Positions 1 to 7,212 of a stretch of 12,184 nucleotides of DNA are shown piece after piece (position 1 is the stretch's first letter; each line of letters starts with the position of its first letter). Under the pieces are notes generated by a model. The model searched no databases. It was not told the DNA's origin and saw only the letters and a list, made by a program, of their open reading frames with translations. The DNA comes from UBA8290 sp964230965. Lineage in GTDB: Bacteria; Bacillota_I; Bacilli_A; Acholeplasmatales; Acholeplasmataceae. The position numbers and the translations under genes were made by a program. The DNA lies in the NCBI GenBank assembly GCA_964230965.1, contig CAXRJA010000084.1, positions 1-12,184 on the forward strand. Direction: 5' to 3'.

Positions 1-780
1 ATCCCTGGTGAAAAAGCTGCTCTTAAACACTTACACGCCTACTTATTTGAAAAACAACTTGCTAAGACATATAAAGAAACTCGAAATGGTATGCTTTTAT
101 TCAATGATTCAACAAAGTTTTCAGCCTATTTAGCGACAGGTACATTATCCGTAAGAAAAATTATGAATCAACTCATGTTATATGAAAAGACACATACAAA
201 AAATGAGTCAACTTACTGGATTTATTTTGAATTGTTATGGCGTGATTATTTTTATTATGCACATCTTCAACATGGTGATTGTATATTTACAGAAAATGGA
301 TTAGGTAATAGACATTCTATAAGTAAAAACCCCACACTCATTCAAGCATGGATGCAAGGTAATACAGGCTATCCCTTAATTGATGCAAATATGAGACAAT
401 TGAATCAAACAGGATTTATGTCCAATAGAGGTCGTCAAAACGTTGCCAATTTTTTTACAAAATTTTTAAAACAAGATTGGCGTATTGGAGCTAATTATTT
501 TGAATCAAAACTGATTGATTATGATGTTTCTTCTAATACACTTAACTGGTTATATGCGTCCGGATTAGGCAATGATCCGAGAGAAAATAGAATGTTTAAC
601 TACATCACACAAGGTGAACGATATGATAAGCATTGTCATTTTGTTGACACTTATTTACCTGAACTAAAACATCTTCCAAATCATTTAAAATATAAAGTAA
701 GTGAACTGAGTGAAAAAGAACGTCAAAACTTTAACATCCATGCATATCCAAAACCAATCAAGAGGTTTTATAATAAATGA
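1..780 (+). CDS. DASH-type cryptochrome/photolyase, C-terminal part (5' end outside window)
   Basis: The frame is open from base 1, so the gene starts upstream; the ATG at 91 is internal. The visible 259 residues are the FAD-binding helical domain of the cryptochrome/photolyase family. DASH-type signatures include KETRNG (residues 25-30), YWIYFELLWRDYF (about 72-84), TGYPLIDANMRQ (about 122-133), TGFMSNRGRQNVANF (about 137-151), DYDVSSNTLNW (about 173-183) and GNDPRENRMFN (about 190-200). Family members bind FAD non-covalently, usually with a folate antenna, and repair cyclobutane pyrimidine dimers mainly in single-stranded DNA. Full-length relatives are roughly 430-500 residues, so about 200 N-terminal residues (the antenna domain) are missing here. 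The TGA stop overlaps the ATG of the next photolyase gene (ATGA, 777-780), which implies co-transcription and probable translational coupling. The family call is secure; DASH subtype is strongly supported by the motifs. Substrate range is inferred from the family. Confidence 0.93.
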   Translation: MPGEKAALKHLHAYLFEKQLAKTYKETRNGMLLFNDSTKFSAYLATGTLSVRKIMNQLMLYEKTHTKNESTYWIYFELLWRDYFYYAHLQHGDCIFTENGLGNRHSISKNPTLIQAWMQGNTGYPLIDANMRQLNQTGFMSNRGRQNVANFFTKFLKQDWRIGANYFESKLIDYDVSSNTLNWLYASGLGNDPRENRMFNYITQGERYDKHCHFVDTYLPELKHLPNHLKYKVSELSEKERQNFNIHAYPKPIKRFYNK

Positions 781-2231
781 AAACATTGCTTTTATTTCCT
801 TTTCAATTGAATCAAATATATATTTCAGAACTCGTTAATGATTTTAAAAACATCATTGTTTTTGATCACCTATCTTTTTACACGCGATATAAATTTCATA
901 AAAAACGCATTGCTTTGCATAGAAGTGCACTCCTCCATTTTGTTGAAGCTCATAAACATTATCCAATCAAGCATCTTTGGATTGAAGACTTAGATGATTT
1001 TTATCAAACATATAACAATGATTATACCTATATGTATTATCCTAATGATCGTGCTGACATGTCATTTATAGAGCCATTATCCAATGTTCATTTTTATGAT
1101 GATCCCTTGTTTTTAGTCAATAGGCATGAATGGCAATCACTTTTAACAAAAAAACCTTGGAAACTGGATACCATCTATAGACAATTAAGAAACAAATATC
1201 AAATACTCATGGCGCATGGTAAACCTATTGGTGGTAAATACTCTTATGATGGAGACAATAGAAAACCTTATAAAAAGGGATTAACTTTTCATCCAAACAT
1301 GACATTTGATTTAGATAGCATCTCTATAGATGTCATACAATGGACAAATGCATTATTTAAAGATCATCCAGGAGATTTAAAAACGATTGAATACCCTGTT
1401 TCAAGGTCTCAAGCATTAGAAGCATTGGATCATTTTATCCATTACAGGCTTGCGACGTTTGGAGATCATCAAGATGTCATGATGAAACATGATCCCTTTA
1501 TGTCGCATTCGTTATTATCTACGAGTTTAAACTTAGGACTCTTGACACCTATAGAAGTTATTCAAAAAGCAGAAAAAGCGTTTCATGATCAGCTTGCAAA
1601 TATTGAACCTGTTGAAGGTTTTATTAGACAAATATTGGGGTGGCGCGAATATATAAGGGGTGTATATTTAATGACACCAGATTATCATAAGAAAAATAAA
1701 CTGAATCATTATTTAAAACTACCTAATTTTTACTGGACAGGAAATACAGAACTCAATTGCTTGTCTCATACAATTCATGAAACCATCTCAAATAGCTATA
1801 ATCATCATATTCAACGCTTGATGATACTTTCTAATTATGCAAATTTAATTGGCGTTGCGCCAAAAGAAGTCAATGATTGGTTTAACACGATGTATGTGGA
1901 CTCATTTGATTGGGTCGTGACACCCAATGTTATGGGTATGGGACTTTATGCAGATGGTGGACAAATGTCAACGAAGCCTTATATATCGGGCGCATCATAC
2001 ATTAAGAAAATGAGTAATTATTGTGAAGACTGTAAGTATGATCCAACGATAAAAACTGGTGAAAAAGCATGTCCTTTTAATAGTTTATATTGGCATTTTA
2101 TCGATACACATAAAGATAATCTTAAAAATAATCCTCGTATGTCAATGATGCTTAATCTACATCATAAAATGGATAAAGATTTAAAAACATCTTATAAAAA
2201 ACAAGCTAAAAAACATATTGAATCCATATAA
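777..2231 (+). CDS. FeS-type bacterial cryptochrome/photolyase (FeS-BCP, PhrB/CryB-like)
   Basis: This 484-residue protein is a full-length member of the prokaryotic photolyase-related family that carries a [4Fe-4S] cluster. The N-terminal part (about 1-130) is the Rossmann-like antenna domain and the remainder is the helical FAD domain. Four cysteines, C328, C416, C419 and C432, have spacings 88-3-13. As I recall, these equal the spacings of the cluster ligands in Agrobacterium PhrB and Rhodobacter CryB. A HH pair (343-344, in YNHHIQRLM) matches the conserved histidines of the (6-4) photolyase active site. GWREYIRG (288-295) and the stretch MGMGLYADGG (386-395) also fit the family. Known members repair (6-4) photoproducts, or signal, and use 6,7-dimethyl-8-ribityllumazine as antenna. 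The ATG overlaps the stop of the DASH gene. A bidirectional terminator follows directly, and the next gene, convergent, is ribH, which makes that lumazine. Repair versus signalling cannot be decided from sequence alone. Confidence 0.93.
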   Translation: MKTLLLFPFQLNQIYISELVNDFKNIIVFDHLSFYTRYKFHKKRIALHRSALLHFVEAHKHYPIKHLWIEDLDDFYQTYNNDYTYMYYPNDRADMSFIEPLSNVHFYDDPLFLVNRHEWQSLLTKKPWKLDTIYRQLRNKYQILMAHGKPIGGKYSYDGDNRKPYKKGLTFHPNMTFDLDSISIDVIQWTNALFKDHPGDLKTIEYPVSRSQALEALDHFIHYRLATFGDHQDVMMKHDPFMSHSLLSTSLNLGLLTPIEVIQKAEKAFHDQLANIEPVEGFIRQILGWREYIRGVYLMTPDYHKKNKLNHYLKLPNFYWTGNTELNCLSHTIHETISNSYNHHIQRLMILSNYANLIGVAPKEVNDWFNTMYVDSFDWVVTPNVMGMGLYADGGQMSTKPYISGASYIKKMSNYCEDCKYDPTIKTGEKACPFNSLYWHFIDTHKDNLKNNPRMSMMLNLHHKMDKDLKTSYKKQAKKHIESI

Positions 2232-2232
2232 A

Positions 2233-2263
2233 AAAAACACTTCGATATTATTGAAGTGTTTTT
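2233..2263. terminator. Bidirectional intrinsic terminator between photolyase operon and rib operon
   Basis: The arms AAAAACACTTC (2233-2243) and GAAGTGTTTTT (2253-2263) are perfectly complementary, with a 9-nt loop. An A-run on one side and a T-run on the other allow termination in both directions. The ribH stop codon (2248-2250) lies in the loop, and the last codons of ribH form one arm of the stem. Confidence 0.88.
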
Positions 2264-2712
2264 AATACGTTCACCATTTCTATTGCTGCTAACGCTGCAT
2301 CAAATCCTTTGTTACCTGCTTTTGTTCCAGCACGTTCGATTGCTTGTTCAATTGAATCTGTTGTTAATACTGCATTGATGATTGGTATATTAGATTCTAA
2401 TGATACAGTTGCGATACCTTTCGTAACTTCATTTGCAACCATATCAAAGTGGGGTGTTGCACCACGAATAACTGCACCCACTGCAATGATTGCATCATAC
2501 TTATTGAGTGAAGCAACTTTTTTTAAAATTAGCGGGATTTCAAATGCTCCAGGAACATGAATAATATCGATATTGCTTTCTTCTACATCATGTCTTATTA
2601 ATCCATCTTTTGCTCCTTCAACGAGTTGTTTTCCAATAAAGTCATTAAAACGGCTCATTACTATGGCAAATTTTAAATTTGTTCCTGTAAATTTTCCTTC
2701 AAATATTTTCAT
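2248..2712 (-). CDS. ribH: 6,7-dimethyl-8-ribityllumazine synthase (beta subunit)
   Basis: RibH condenses 5-amino-6-ribitylamino-uracil with 3,4-dihydroxy-2-butanone 4-phosphate to give 6,7-dimethyl-8-ribityllumazine, the penultimate step of riboflavin synthesis, in the cytoplasm. The 154 residues match the usual length. Visible signatures are SRFNDFIG (20-27), VPGAFEIP (53-60), VGAVIRGATPHFD (78-90, with the catalytic-type H88) and ERAGTKAGNKG (126-136, with R127). It is the last gene of the operon. A strong AAGGAG (2719-2724) sits 6 nt before the ATG, and only 3 nt separate it from the ribBA stop. The 3' end is embedded in the shared terminator. Its product is also the antenna chromophore of FeS-type photolyases, and such a gene lies just across the terminator, which suggests a second use of the product (inference). 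Confidence 0.97.
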   Translation of the reverse strand: MKIFEGKFTGTNLKFAIVMSRFNDFIGKQLVEGAKDGLIRHDVEESNIDIIHVPGAFEIPLILKKVASLNKYDAIIAVGAVIRGATPHFDMVANEVTKGIATVSLESNIPIINAVLTTDSIEQAIERAGTKAGNKGFDAALAAIEMVNVLKTLQ

Positions 2713-2715
2713 AAT

Positions 2716-3925
2716 TCACTCCTTAATATCGAGCATATGCCCAAGTTTTTGTTTTTTTGTTTTTAAATAAAATTCGTTTCTTTCATTATGATTCATTTGA
2801 ATAGGTACACGCTTAGAAATAGAAATACCATATCCTTCTAATCCTACAATTTTTCTTGGATTATTGGTCATGAGTCTTATTGATTTCACACCGAGATCTG
2901 CAAGTATTTGTGCACCAATACCATAATTTCTTAAATCATCTTTAAATCCTAATTTTAAATTTGCTTCAACGGTATCATACCCTTGATCTTGAAGATGATA
3001 TGCTTTTATCTTATTGATAAGTCCAATACCTCTACCTTCTTGTCGCATATACAATACAATTCCTAATCCTTCTTCTTCAATTGTGTGCATCGCTGCATGC
3101 AACTGATCACCACAATCACATCTTAATGACCCAAAAGCATCTCCTGTTAAACACTCAGAATGCACTCTTACAAGAACATTCTCTTTCCCTTTAACATCTC
3201 CTTTAACAAGTGCGACATGATGTTCATTATTAAGTGTGTTTTCATAACCAACCATTTCAAATTCTCCAGAGACAGTTGGCATGACTGCACTTGCTGAACG
3301 TGTAATATAGGATGCTTGTTTTCTTTTATATTCAATTAAGTCTTTAATTGAAATAATTTTTAACCCATGTTTATTTTTGTAAATCATTAAATCATCAAGT
3401 CTCGCCATCGTGCCATCATCATTCATGATTTCACAAATCACACCAACAGGTTTTAGTCCTGCAAGCGTCGCTAAATCGATGGTTGCTTCGGTATGTCCTG
3501 CTCTTTTTAAGACACCACCTTCTTGAGCGATTAGAGGAAAAATATGACCAGGTTTTCTAAAATCTTTATTCATCGCGCGATCATTTGTAAGTAACTGAAT
3601 AGTTTTTGCTCGTTCTACTGCAGATATACCTGTTGTTGTCTCTAACGCATCAACGGATACAGTAAAATTTGTTCTAAAAACATCGGTATTTTTTTTTAAC
3701 CATTTCATCAAGACCAAGTGTTGATGCACGTGACTCCGTAATTGGTACACATATAAGACCTTTTCCATATGTTGCCATGAAATTTACATCTTCTGGTTTT
3801 ACTTTCTCTGCAGCCATGACAAGATCACCTTCATTTTCACGATCTTCATCATCCACAACAATGACCATTTTACCTAATTGAATATCAAGTATCGCTTCTT
3901 CTATTGTGTTGAGTTTAATATCCAT
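2716..3925 (-). CDS. ribBA: Bifunctional DHBP synthase / GTP cyclohydrolase II, with a one-base frameshift
   Basis: RibBA supplies both precursors of riboflavin: 3,4-dihydroxy-2-butanone 4-phosphate from ribulose 5-phosphate (RibB), and the pyrimidine from GTP (RibA). The N-terminal piece, read from the ATG at 3925, carries DDEDRENEGDLVMAAE (25-40) and runs to residue 78. A nine-A run then throws it into a stop at 3674. The other frame continues seamlessly with NTDVF, TTTGISAVERAKTI, KPGHIFPL and GHTEATIDLA. It ends with a complete GTP cyclohydrolase II domain: Zn cysteines C258, C269 and C271 in ECLTGDAFGSLRCDC, then RQEGRGIGL. Removing one A gives 402 residues, the normal RibBA length. The start has AGGAGA at 3938-3943 and overlaps the ribE end by 11 bp. 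The break may be a real mutation, transcriptional slippage, or a homopolymer sequencing error. Identity is certain; intactness is not. Confidence 0.92.
3689..3697 (-). other. Nine-A homopolymer where the ribBA frame breaks
   Basis: On the coding strand the reading is GTT followed by nine A and then TACCGATG. With nine A the product reads V-K-K-K-Y-R-C-F-stop. With eight A it reads V-K-K-N-T-D-V-F, which matches RibB proteins and joins the downstream frame. The correction needed is one base removed, or an equivalent +1 shift. Confidence 0.85.
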
Positions 3926-4544
3926 ATGTTTTAAGTGTCTCCTCAGTTAAATTATCTTTTACTGGTTTCATTAATTTTTCGACATACTTAATCATCATGT
4001 CCATTTCTAAATTAACTGGATCCCCTACTTTTTTATTAAGAAGTGTTGTTTGATCTTTTGTATGAGGAATAATTGACACACTCACACCCTTATTTGTAAG
4101 TTTAGAAACCGTTAAGCTAATACCATCGATTGCAATTGAACCTTTCAATATGCAATATTTTCTCAAGTGTTCGGGTACATCAATTTCTACCCAAGTTGCA
4201 TTGTCTTCTACAAATGTATGAGATATGATACCAACATCATCGATATGACCTGAGACCATGTGTCCGCCAAATCGATCCCCCATCGCCATCGCTTTTTCTA
4301 AGTTGACCTTAGATCCAACTTGAAGTTTTCCCAAATTCGATCGTCTTAATGATTCTGCCATAATATCTACACTAAATTGCTGATTTGTTTTAGAAGTTAC
4401 CGTTAAACATAATCCGTTAGTAGCAATAGAATCGCCAATATTCACATCTTCTAAAATCGATGTTTCAATGGTCATTACCTGTGATTTAGATCCTTTTTTT
4501 ATTGATATAATCGTCCCTACATCTTTAATAATGCCTGTGAACAT
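3915..4544 (-). CDS. ribE: Riboflavin synthase (alpha subunit)
   Basis: RibE dismutates two molecules of 6,7-dimethyl-8-ribityllumazine into riboflavin and the ribitylamino-uracil, which RibH reuses. The 209 residues form two homologous lumazine-binding barrels. The first begins with MFTGIIKDVG and has GDSIATNGLCLTV (37-49); the second has GGHMVSGHIDDVG (93-105) and KGSIAIDGISLTVS (134-147). HTKDQTTL (161-168) is also typical. The ATG at 4544 lies 2 nt beyond the ribD stop, with its GGGAGA site (4553-4558) inside ribD coding sequence. The end overlaps the ribBA start. This tight packing indicates one polycistronic mRNA. Confidence 0.97.
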   Translation of the reverse strand: MFTGIIKDVGTIISIKKGSKSQVMTIETSILEDVNIGDSIATNGLCLTVTSKTNQQFSVDIMAESLRRSNLGKLQVGSKVNLEKAMAMGDRFGGHMVSGHIDDVGIISHTFVEDNATWVEIDVPEHLRKYCILKGSIAIDGISLTVSKLTNKGVSVSIIPHTKDQTTLLNKKVGDPVNLEMDMMIKYVEKLMKPVKDNLTEETLKTYGY

Positions 4545-4546
4545 AA

Positions 4547-5614
4547 TTATTTTCTCCCTGTGATTTTAATATTGTCATCAAATATTTGAAATTGTACATC
4601 TTTGAGGGTTAAAGCCTCTTTCATTGATGTGATATTTAGATTTTGAATACTTTGATGTCCGCCAATGAAATTGGGGGCAATATATGCTTGTATTTCATCA
4701 AAAAGTTGTTCCCTTAAAAAGCTTTCATGAAGTGTTTTGCCACCTTCAACCATAACATTTTGAATGCCTTCTTCATGTAATGTCTTTAACATCGTATCAA
4801 GGTCAATTTTACCTAATTGATTCAAGTGAATGATACGTTTACCTCTTGATTCAATCATTTGTTTTTTATTGTCAGAGATTGAGTTGACAATGACCCATGT
4901 CTCAAGATCATCTTGAATGAGTTGACTTTTTATTGGAATGGATCCATTTGAGTCTAACACGATGCGAATCGGTTGTTTCTTCTGATAACCCTCAAGTCTT
5001 ACATTAAGTTTTGGATTATCTTGTATTACAGTATGTATCCCTACTATAATGGCTTGATATTGAGCACGAATATGATGAACATCTTCTCTTGATTGTGCAT
5101 TTGTAATCCAATTGCTTTCGTATTGATCTGTTGCATATTTGCCATCAAGTGTAAGTGCCATTTTTAATAATACATACGGTTTATTCTGTGTGATGAAATG
5201 ATAAAAATGTTTATTGAGTGCATCACTTTCTTTTTGAAAAAGCCCCACATGAACGATAATACCGGCATCTTTAAGCATTTGAATACCTTTACCTGAGACA
5301 AGTGGATTTGGATCAAGGGTAGCAACATAAACTTCTTTAATGCCTTTTTCTATGATTTGTTTAGCACAAGATCCAGTTTTTCCCCGATGACTACAGGGCT
5401 CTAATGTTACATACATTGTAGCACCTTGAACATCTTCTATCGCATGATCAAAAGCTTCGATCTCAGCATGTGCTTCTCCATAGGTTTGATGATATCCTTC
5501 ACCGATTAACCGACCGTTTTTAACAATCACTGCACCCACAAGTGGATTAGGCTTGACGTTGATGCCACCTTTGGAAGCTAATTCTAATGCTTTTTTCATA
5601 TAGACATCGTGCAT
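4547..5614 (-). CDS. ribD: Bifunctional riboflavin deaminase/reductase
   Basis: RibD performs the second and third steps after GTP cyclohydrolase II: deamination of the diaminopyrimidine, then NADPH-dependent reduction of the ribosyl side chain. The start at 5614 (MHDVYMKKAL) gives 355 residues. An AAGGAG 6 nt upstream supports it, whereas an upstream in-frame ATG at 5635 would lie across that ribosome site. With this start the deaminase zinc site falls at H49 (GEAHAEIEA, with E51), C74 (TLEPCSH) and C83 (GKTGSC), the same numbers as in Bacillus RibG as I recall them. The reductase domain from about residue 145 shows MALTLDGKYAT, SNWITNAQSRE, VGIHTVIQDNPKLNVR and MVEGGKTLHESF. It is the first gene of the operon, behind the FMN riboswitch. 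Confidence 0.96.
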   Translation of the reverse strand: MHDVYMKKALELASKGGINVKPNPLVGAVIVKNGRLIGEGYHQTYGEAHAEIEAFDHAIEDVQGATMYVTLEPCSHRGKTGSCAKQIIEKGIKEVYVATLDPNPLVSGKGIQMLKDAGIIVHVGLFQKESDALNKHFYHFITQNKPYVLLKMALTLDGKYATDQYESNWITNAQSREDVHHIRAQYQAIIVGIHTVIQDNPKLNVRLEGYQKKQPIRIVLDSNGSIPIKSQLIQDDLETWVIVNSISDNKKQMIESRGKRIIHLNQLGKIDLDTMLKTLHEEGIQNVMVEGGKTLHESFLREQLFDEIQAYIAPNFIGGHQSIQNLNITSMKEALTLKDVQFQIFDDNIKITGRK

Positions 5615-5620
5615 TAAACT

Positions 5621-5626
5621 CTCCTT
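5621..5626 (-). promoter_or_regulatory. ribD ribosome binding site that fixes the start
   Basis: AAGGAG on the minus strand lies 6 nt before the ATG at 5614. It falls inside the extra N-terminal codons that a start at 5635 would need, so 5614 is the better start. Confidence 0.85.
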
Positions 5627-5633
5627 ATATAAC

Positions 5634-5656
5634 AAAAAATGCCCTTTTCAGGGCAT
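5634..5656 (-). terminator. Intrinsic terminator of the FMN riboswitch (expression platform)
   Basis: On the minus strand ATGCCCT and AGGGCAT form a 7-bp stem around a GAAA loop (5639-5656), followed by a run of T (5634-5638). It lies between the riboswitch aptamer and the ribD ribosome site, as expected for FMN-dependent premature termination. An upstream segment ATGCCTT (5672-5678) could pair with the right arm AGGGCAT through 7 bp with one G-U, giving a possible antiterminator. That pairing is inference. Confidence 0.85.
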
Positions 5657-5688
5657 ATGAAAGCAAAAAATAAGGCATAAAAAACCAT

Positions 5689-5795
5689 ATCTTCTCCCAT
5701 CCAGACTATACTGTCGGTTTTGGAATTGCACCAAATCCTGCCCGAAGGCTCGCGGACTTTACCGCCGATCGGGAATTTCACCCTGCCCTGAAGAT
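5689..5795 (-). ncRNA. FMN riboswitch (RFN element)
   Basis: The minus strand carries the conserved RFN blocks in order: CAGGGTGAAATTCCCGA, CGGCGGTAAAGTCCGCGAG, GGTGCAATTCC, CCGACAGTATAGTCTGGATG and GGGAGAAGAT. The outer stem P1 is ATCTTC (5790-5795) paired with GAAGAT (5689-5694). It sits in the 5' leader of ribD and is followed by an intrinsic terminator. FMN binding is therefore expected to shut off the rib operon at the transcription level. Confidence 0.97.
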
Positions 5796-5809
5796 TATAT
5801 TATGCTTGT

Positions 5810-5818
5810 AGTATAACA
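5810..5818 (-). promoter_or_regulatory. Probable rib operon promoter (extended -10)
   Basis: TGTTATACT on the minus strand is an extended -10 one base from TGN-TATAAT. It lies about 15-20 bases before the riboswitch P1, leaving room for a start just upstream of the aptamer. No good -35 was seen; the expected place overlaps the T-run of the protease terminator. Confidence 0.55.
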
Positions 5819-5827
5819 TATGAGAAT

Positions 5828-5854
5828 AAAAAAAAGCGATACATCTATATCGCT
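5828..5854 (-). terminator. Intrinsic terminator of the M48 protease gene
   Basis: The minus strand has AGCGATA and TATCGCT arms (5835-5854) around a 6-nt loop, followed by seven T (5828-5834). It lies about 20 bp past the protease stop and just upstream of the rib promoter, insulating the two units. Confidence 0.88.
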
Positions 5855-5873
5855 TTTTAAAATATGGTAAATA

Positions 5874-7106
5874 TTAGGACGCTTCAACAGAAGCAATACG
5901 TGACGAAATGGGTGGATGACTATAATAAAGTTTTACATAAAGTGGATGGGGTGTTAAATTGGCAAAATTTTCAACAACTAGTAATTTAAGTGCACTAATC
6001 ATCGCTTCTTTTGAAGTATGTTTTGCTGCAAAAGCATCTGCTTTATATTCATGAATTCTTGATACATAATTTGTATATAATCCTAATAATGTATTCACAG
6101 GAGAAAGAAGTATAGACATAAGAATAATTGAAAAGCCAAAATGCACATTCGATAAGTAAAATGCCGTGTGTAAATCAGCTGTTGTTAATATGAACCCCAA
6201 CACCAAGACATATAAACCAATGACGAAAAGCTGTTGTATAAGGCCTTTTAGTGTATCTTTATGCGTTGCATGTCCAAGTTCATGTGCTAAAACTGCTAAT
6301 ATTTGATCTTCAGTGGATTTTTCTATCAATGTGTCAAATAAAACAACTTCTTTGGTTTTACCTAATCCACTGAAAAATGCATTGAGTTTTGTTGATCGTC
6401 TTGAGCCGTCCATGACATATATACGTTTCACTTCAAATCCAAGTGAAACTGCTAATGCATCGATTTTTTCTTTAAGACTACCTTCTTCTAATAATGTAAG
6501 TTTGTTAAACAATCTAACAAACACTCCATTAAATAAGAATAACAACAACATCACAGCAAAAATAACAACATATGCGATAAGAATAAAGATCCAAATGTTG
6601 GTGAATGCCTTAAAAATAACAAAGAGTAAACTTATAATGCCTCCACCAAATACAACGGTTAATATAAAACTTTTGATCTTATCAATCACAAATAATTTTT
6701 TTGTCATTTTATTAAATCCAAAGGATTCTTCGATTTTAAATACACGATAATAAGATAATGGCAGTGTCATTATAAATGAAATTATGTAATACATTAATAA
6801 AAAAAACAAGGTTTGAAGTAACGCACTAGAAGTGACTTCAATACTCAACTCTTCAAAAAAACCAAATGCGCCTAATGATAACAACAAAAGCATCACAGCA
6901 GTAGATATCGTATTTGAGACGATGCCAAACTTGAAATTCGCCATAGAATACTCAAGCCATTTATGATATTTATCTTTATCATACAGTCCTTGAACATTTT
7001 CTGGAATAGGTTGATTTTTATAACGGTAATTCAAAACGGATATTAAAAACTCAAAAACAAACATGCCTAGGATAATGCTTAAGATCATATAGAAAAATAT
7101 ATTCAT
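5874..7106 (-). CDS. M48-family membrane metalloprotease, Ste24/CAAX protease 1-like
   Basis: A zinc metalloprotease of the inner membrane. The start at 7106 (MNIFFYMIL) gives 410 residues. It is preceded by AGGAG (7114-7118) at 7 nt, so an in-frame TTG at 7130 is unlikely. The N-terminal half holds about five hydrophobic segments (near residues 2-25, 60-85, 95-120, 145-168 and 172-198), as in the M48 N-terminal domain of Ste24. The catalytic motif HELGH (275-279) is followed by two more membrane segments and the third zinc ligand E353 in HEYKADAFA. RSTKLNAFFSGLG and YYSHPPISSRI are also Ste24-like. In eukaryotes Ste24 trims prenylated CAAX proteins; bacteria lack that substrate, and relatives act in membrane protein quality control. 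It diverges from an ICMT-like methyltransferase gene, the homologue of the next CAAX-processing enzyme. Bacterial substrate unknown. Confidence 0.9.
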   Translation of the reverse strand: MNIFFYMILSIILGMFVFEFLISVLNYRYKNQPIPENVQGLYDKDKYHKWLEYSMANFKFGIVSNTISTAVMLLLLSLGAFGFFEELSIEVTSSALLQTLFFLLMYYIISFIMTLPLSYYRVFKIEESFGFNKMTKKLFVIDKIKSFILTVVFGGGIISLLFVIFKAFTNIWIFILIAYVVIFAVMLLLFLFNGVFVRLFNKLTLLEEGSLKEKIDALAVSLGFEVKRIYVMDGSRRSTKLNAFFSGLGKTKEVVLFDTLIEKSTEDQILAVLAHELGHATHKDTLKGLIQQLFVIGLYVLVLGFILTTADLHTAFYLSNVHFGFSIILMSILLSPVNTLLGLYTNYVSRIHEYKADAFAAKHTSKEAMISALKLLVVENFANLTPHPLYVKLYYSHPPISSRIASVEAS

Positions 7107-7113
7107 GGCTGTG

Positions 7114-7118
7114 CTCCT
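7114..7118 (-). promoter_or_regulatory. Ribosome binding site fixing the M48 protease start
   Basis: AGGAG on the minus strand stands 7 nt before the ATG at 7106. An in-frame TTG at 7130 has no such site and overlaps the promoter -10, so it would lie at or before the transcription start. Confidence 0.8.
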
Positions 7119-7129
7119 ATTTTTTTTCA

Positions 7130-7138
7130 ATTATAACA
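7130..7138 (-). promoter_or_regulatory. Probable M48 protease promoter (extended -10)
   Basis: TGTTATAAT on the minus strand is a perfect TGN-TATAAT extended -10, placed so that transcription would start near 7123, just before the AGGAG site. No clear -35 was seen. Confidence 0.65.
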
Positions 7139-7169
7139 CAATTTTATGCCAAAAAATGAAAAGCCATAA

Positions 7170-7212
7170 TATCCTTATCTACTAGCATTGTTTACATGAT
7201 ATAATAAGGATA
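7170..7212. repeat. Inverted repeat flanking the methyltransferase promoter
   Basis: The arms TATCCTTAT (7170-7178) and ATAAGGATA (7204-7212) are perfect 9-bp complements, 25 nt apart, and bracket the extended -10 at 7197-7205. Each arm is near a TACTAG (7180-7185 and 7211-7216), a direct 6-bp repeat. This layout could be an operator. No regulator gene is present in the window. Confidence 0.5.
7197..7205 (+). promoter_or_regulatory. Probable promoter of the ICMT-like/CrtN-like/ldh operon
   Basis: TGATATAAT is a perfect TGN-TATAAT extended -10. Transcription would start near 7212, leaving a very short leader with AGGGGA (7215-7220) 4 nt before the ATG at 7225. No convincing -35 was found. Confidence 0.65.

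Noticed and set aside
2309..2560. Plus-strand open frame of 83 codons opposite ribH
   Set aside because: It is antisense to a strongly conserved gene, has no ribosome site and no recognisable protein character.
2716..3768. A 350-codon open frame starting at the ATG at 3768
   Set aside because: Its first 26 codons are out-of-frame translation of the RibB N-terminal region and resemble nothing. The conserved part begins only after the A-run, so this is the downstream part of frameshifted ribBA, not a separate gene.
5615..5635. Longer ribD starting at the ATG at 5635
   Set aside because: The extra codons cover the AAGGAG site, and the shorter form aligns the zinc-site numbering with Bacillus RibG.
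5689..5795. A tRNA or small structural RNA in the ribD leader
   Set aside because: The ordered conserved blocks and the P1 pairing are those of the FMN riboswitch.
6313..6750. Plus-strand open frame of 145 codons opposite the M48 protease gene
   Set aside because: It is antisense to the conserved catalytic and membrane region of the protease, lacks a ribosome site and is low-complexity (rich in N, S and T).
7107..7130. Longer M48 protease starting at TTG 7130
   Set aside because: The AGGAG at 7114-7118 is correctly placed for ATG 7106, and the TTG overlaps the probable -10 element.
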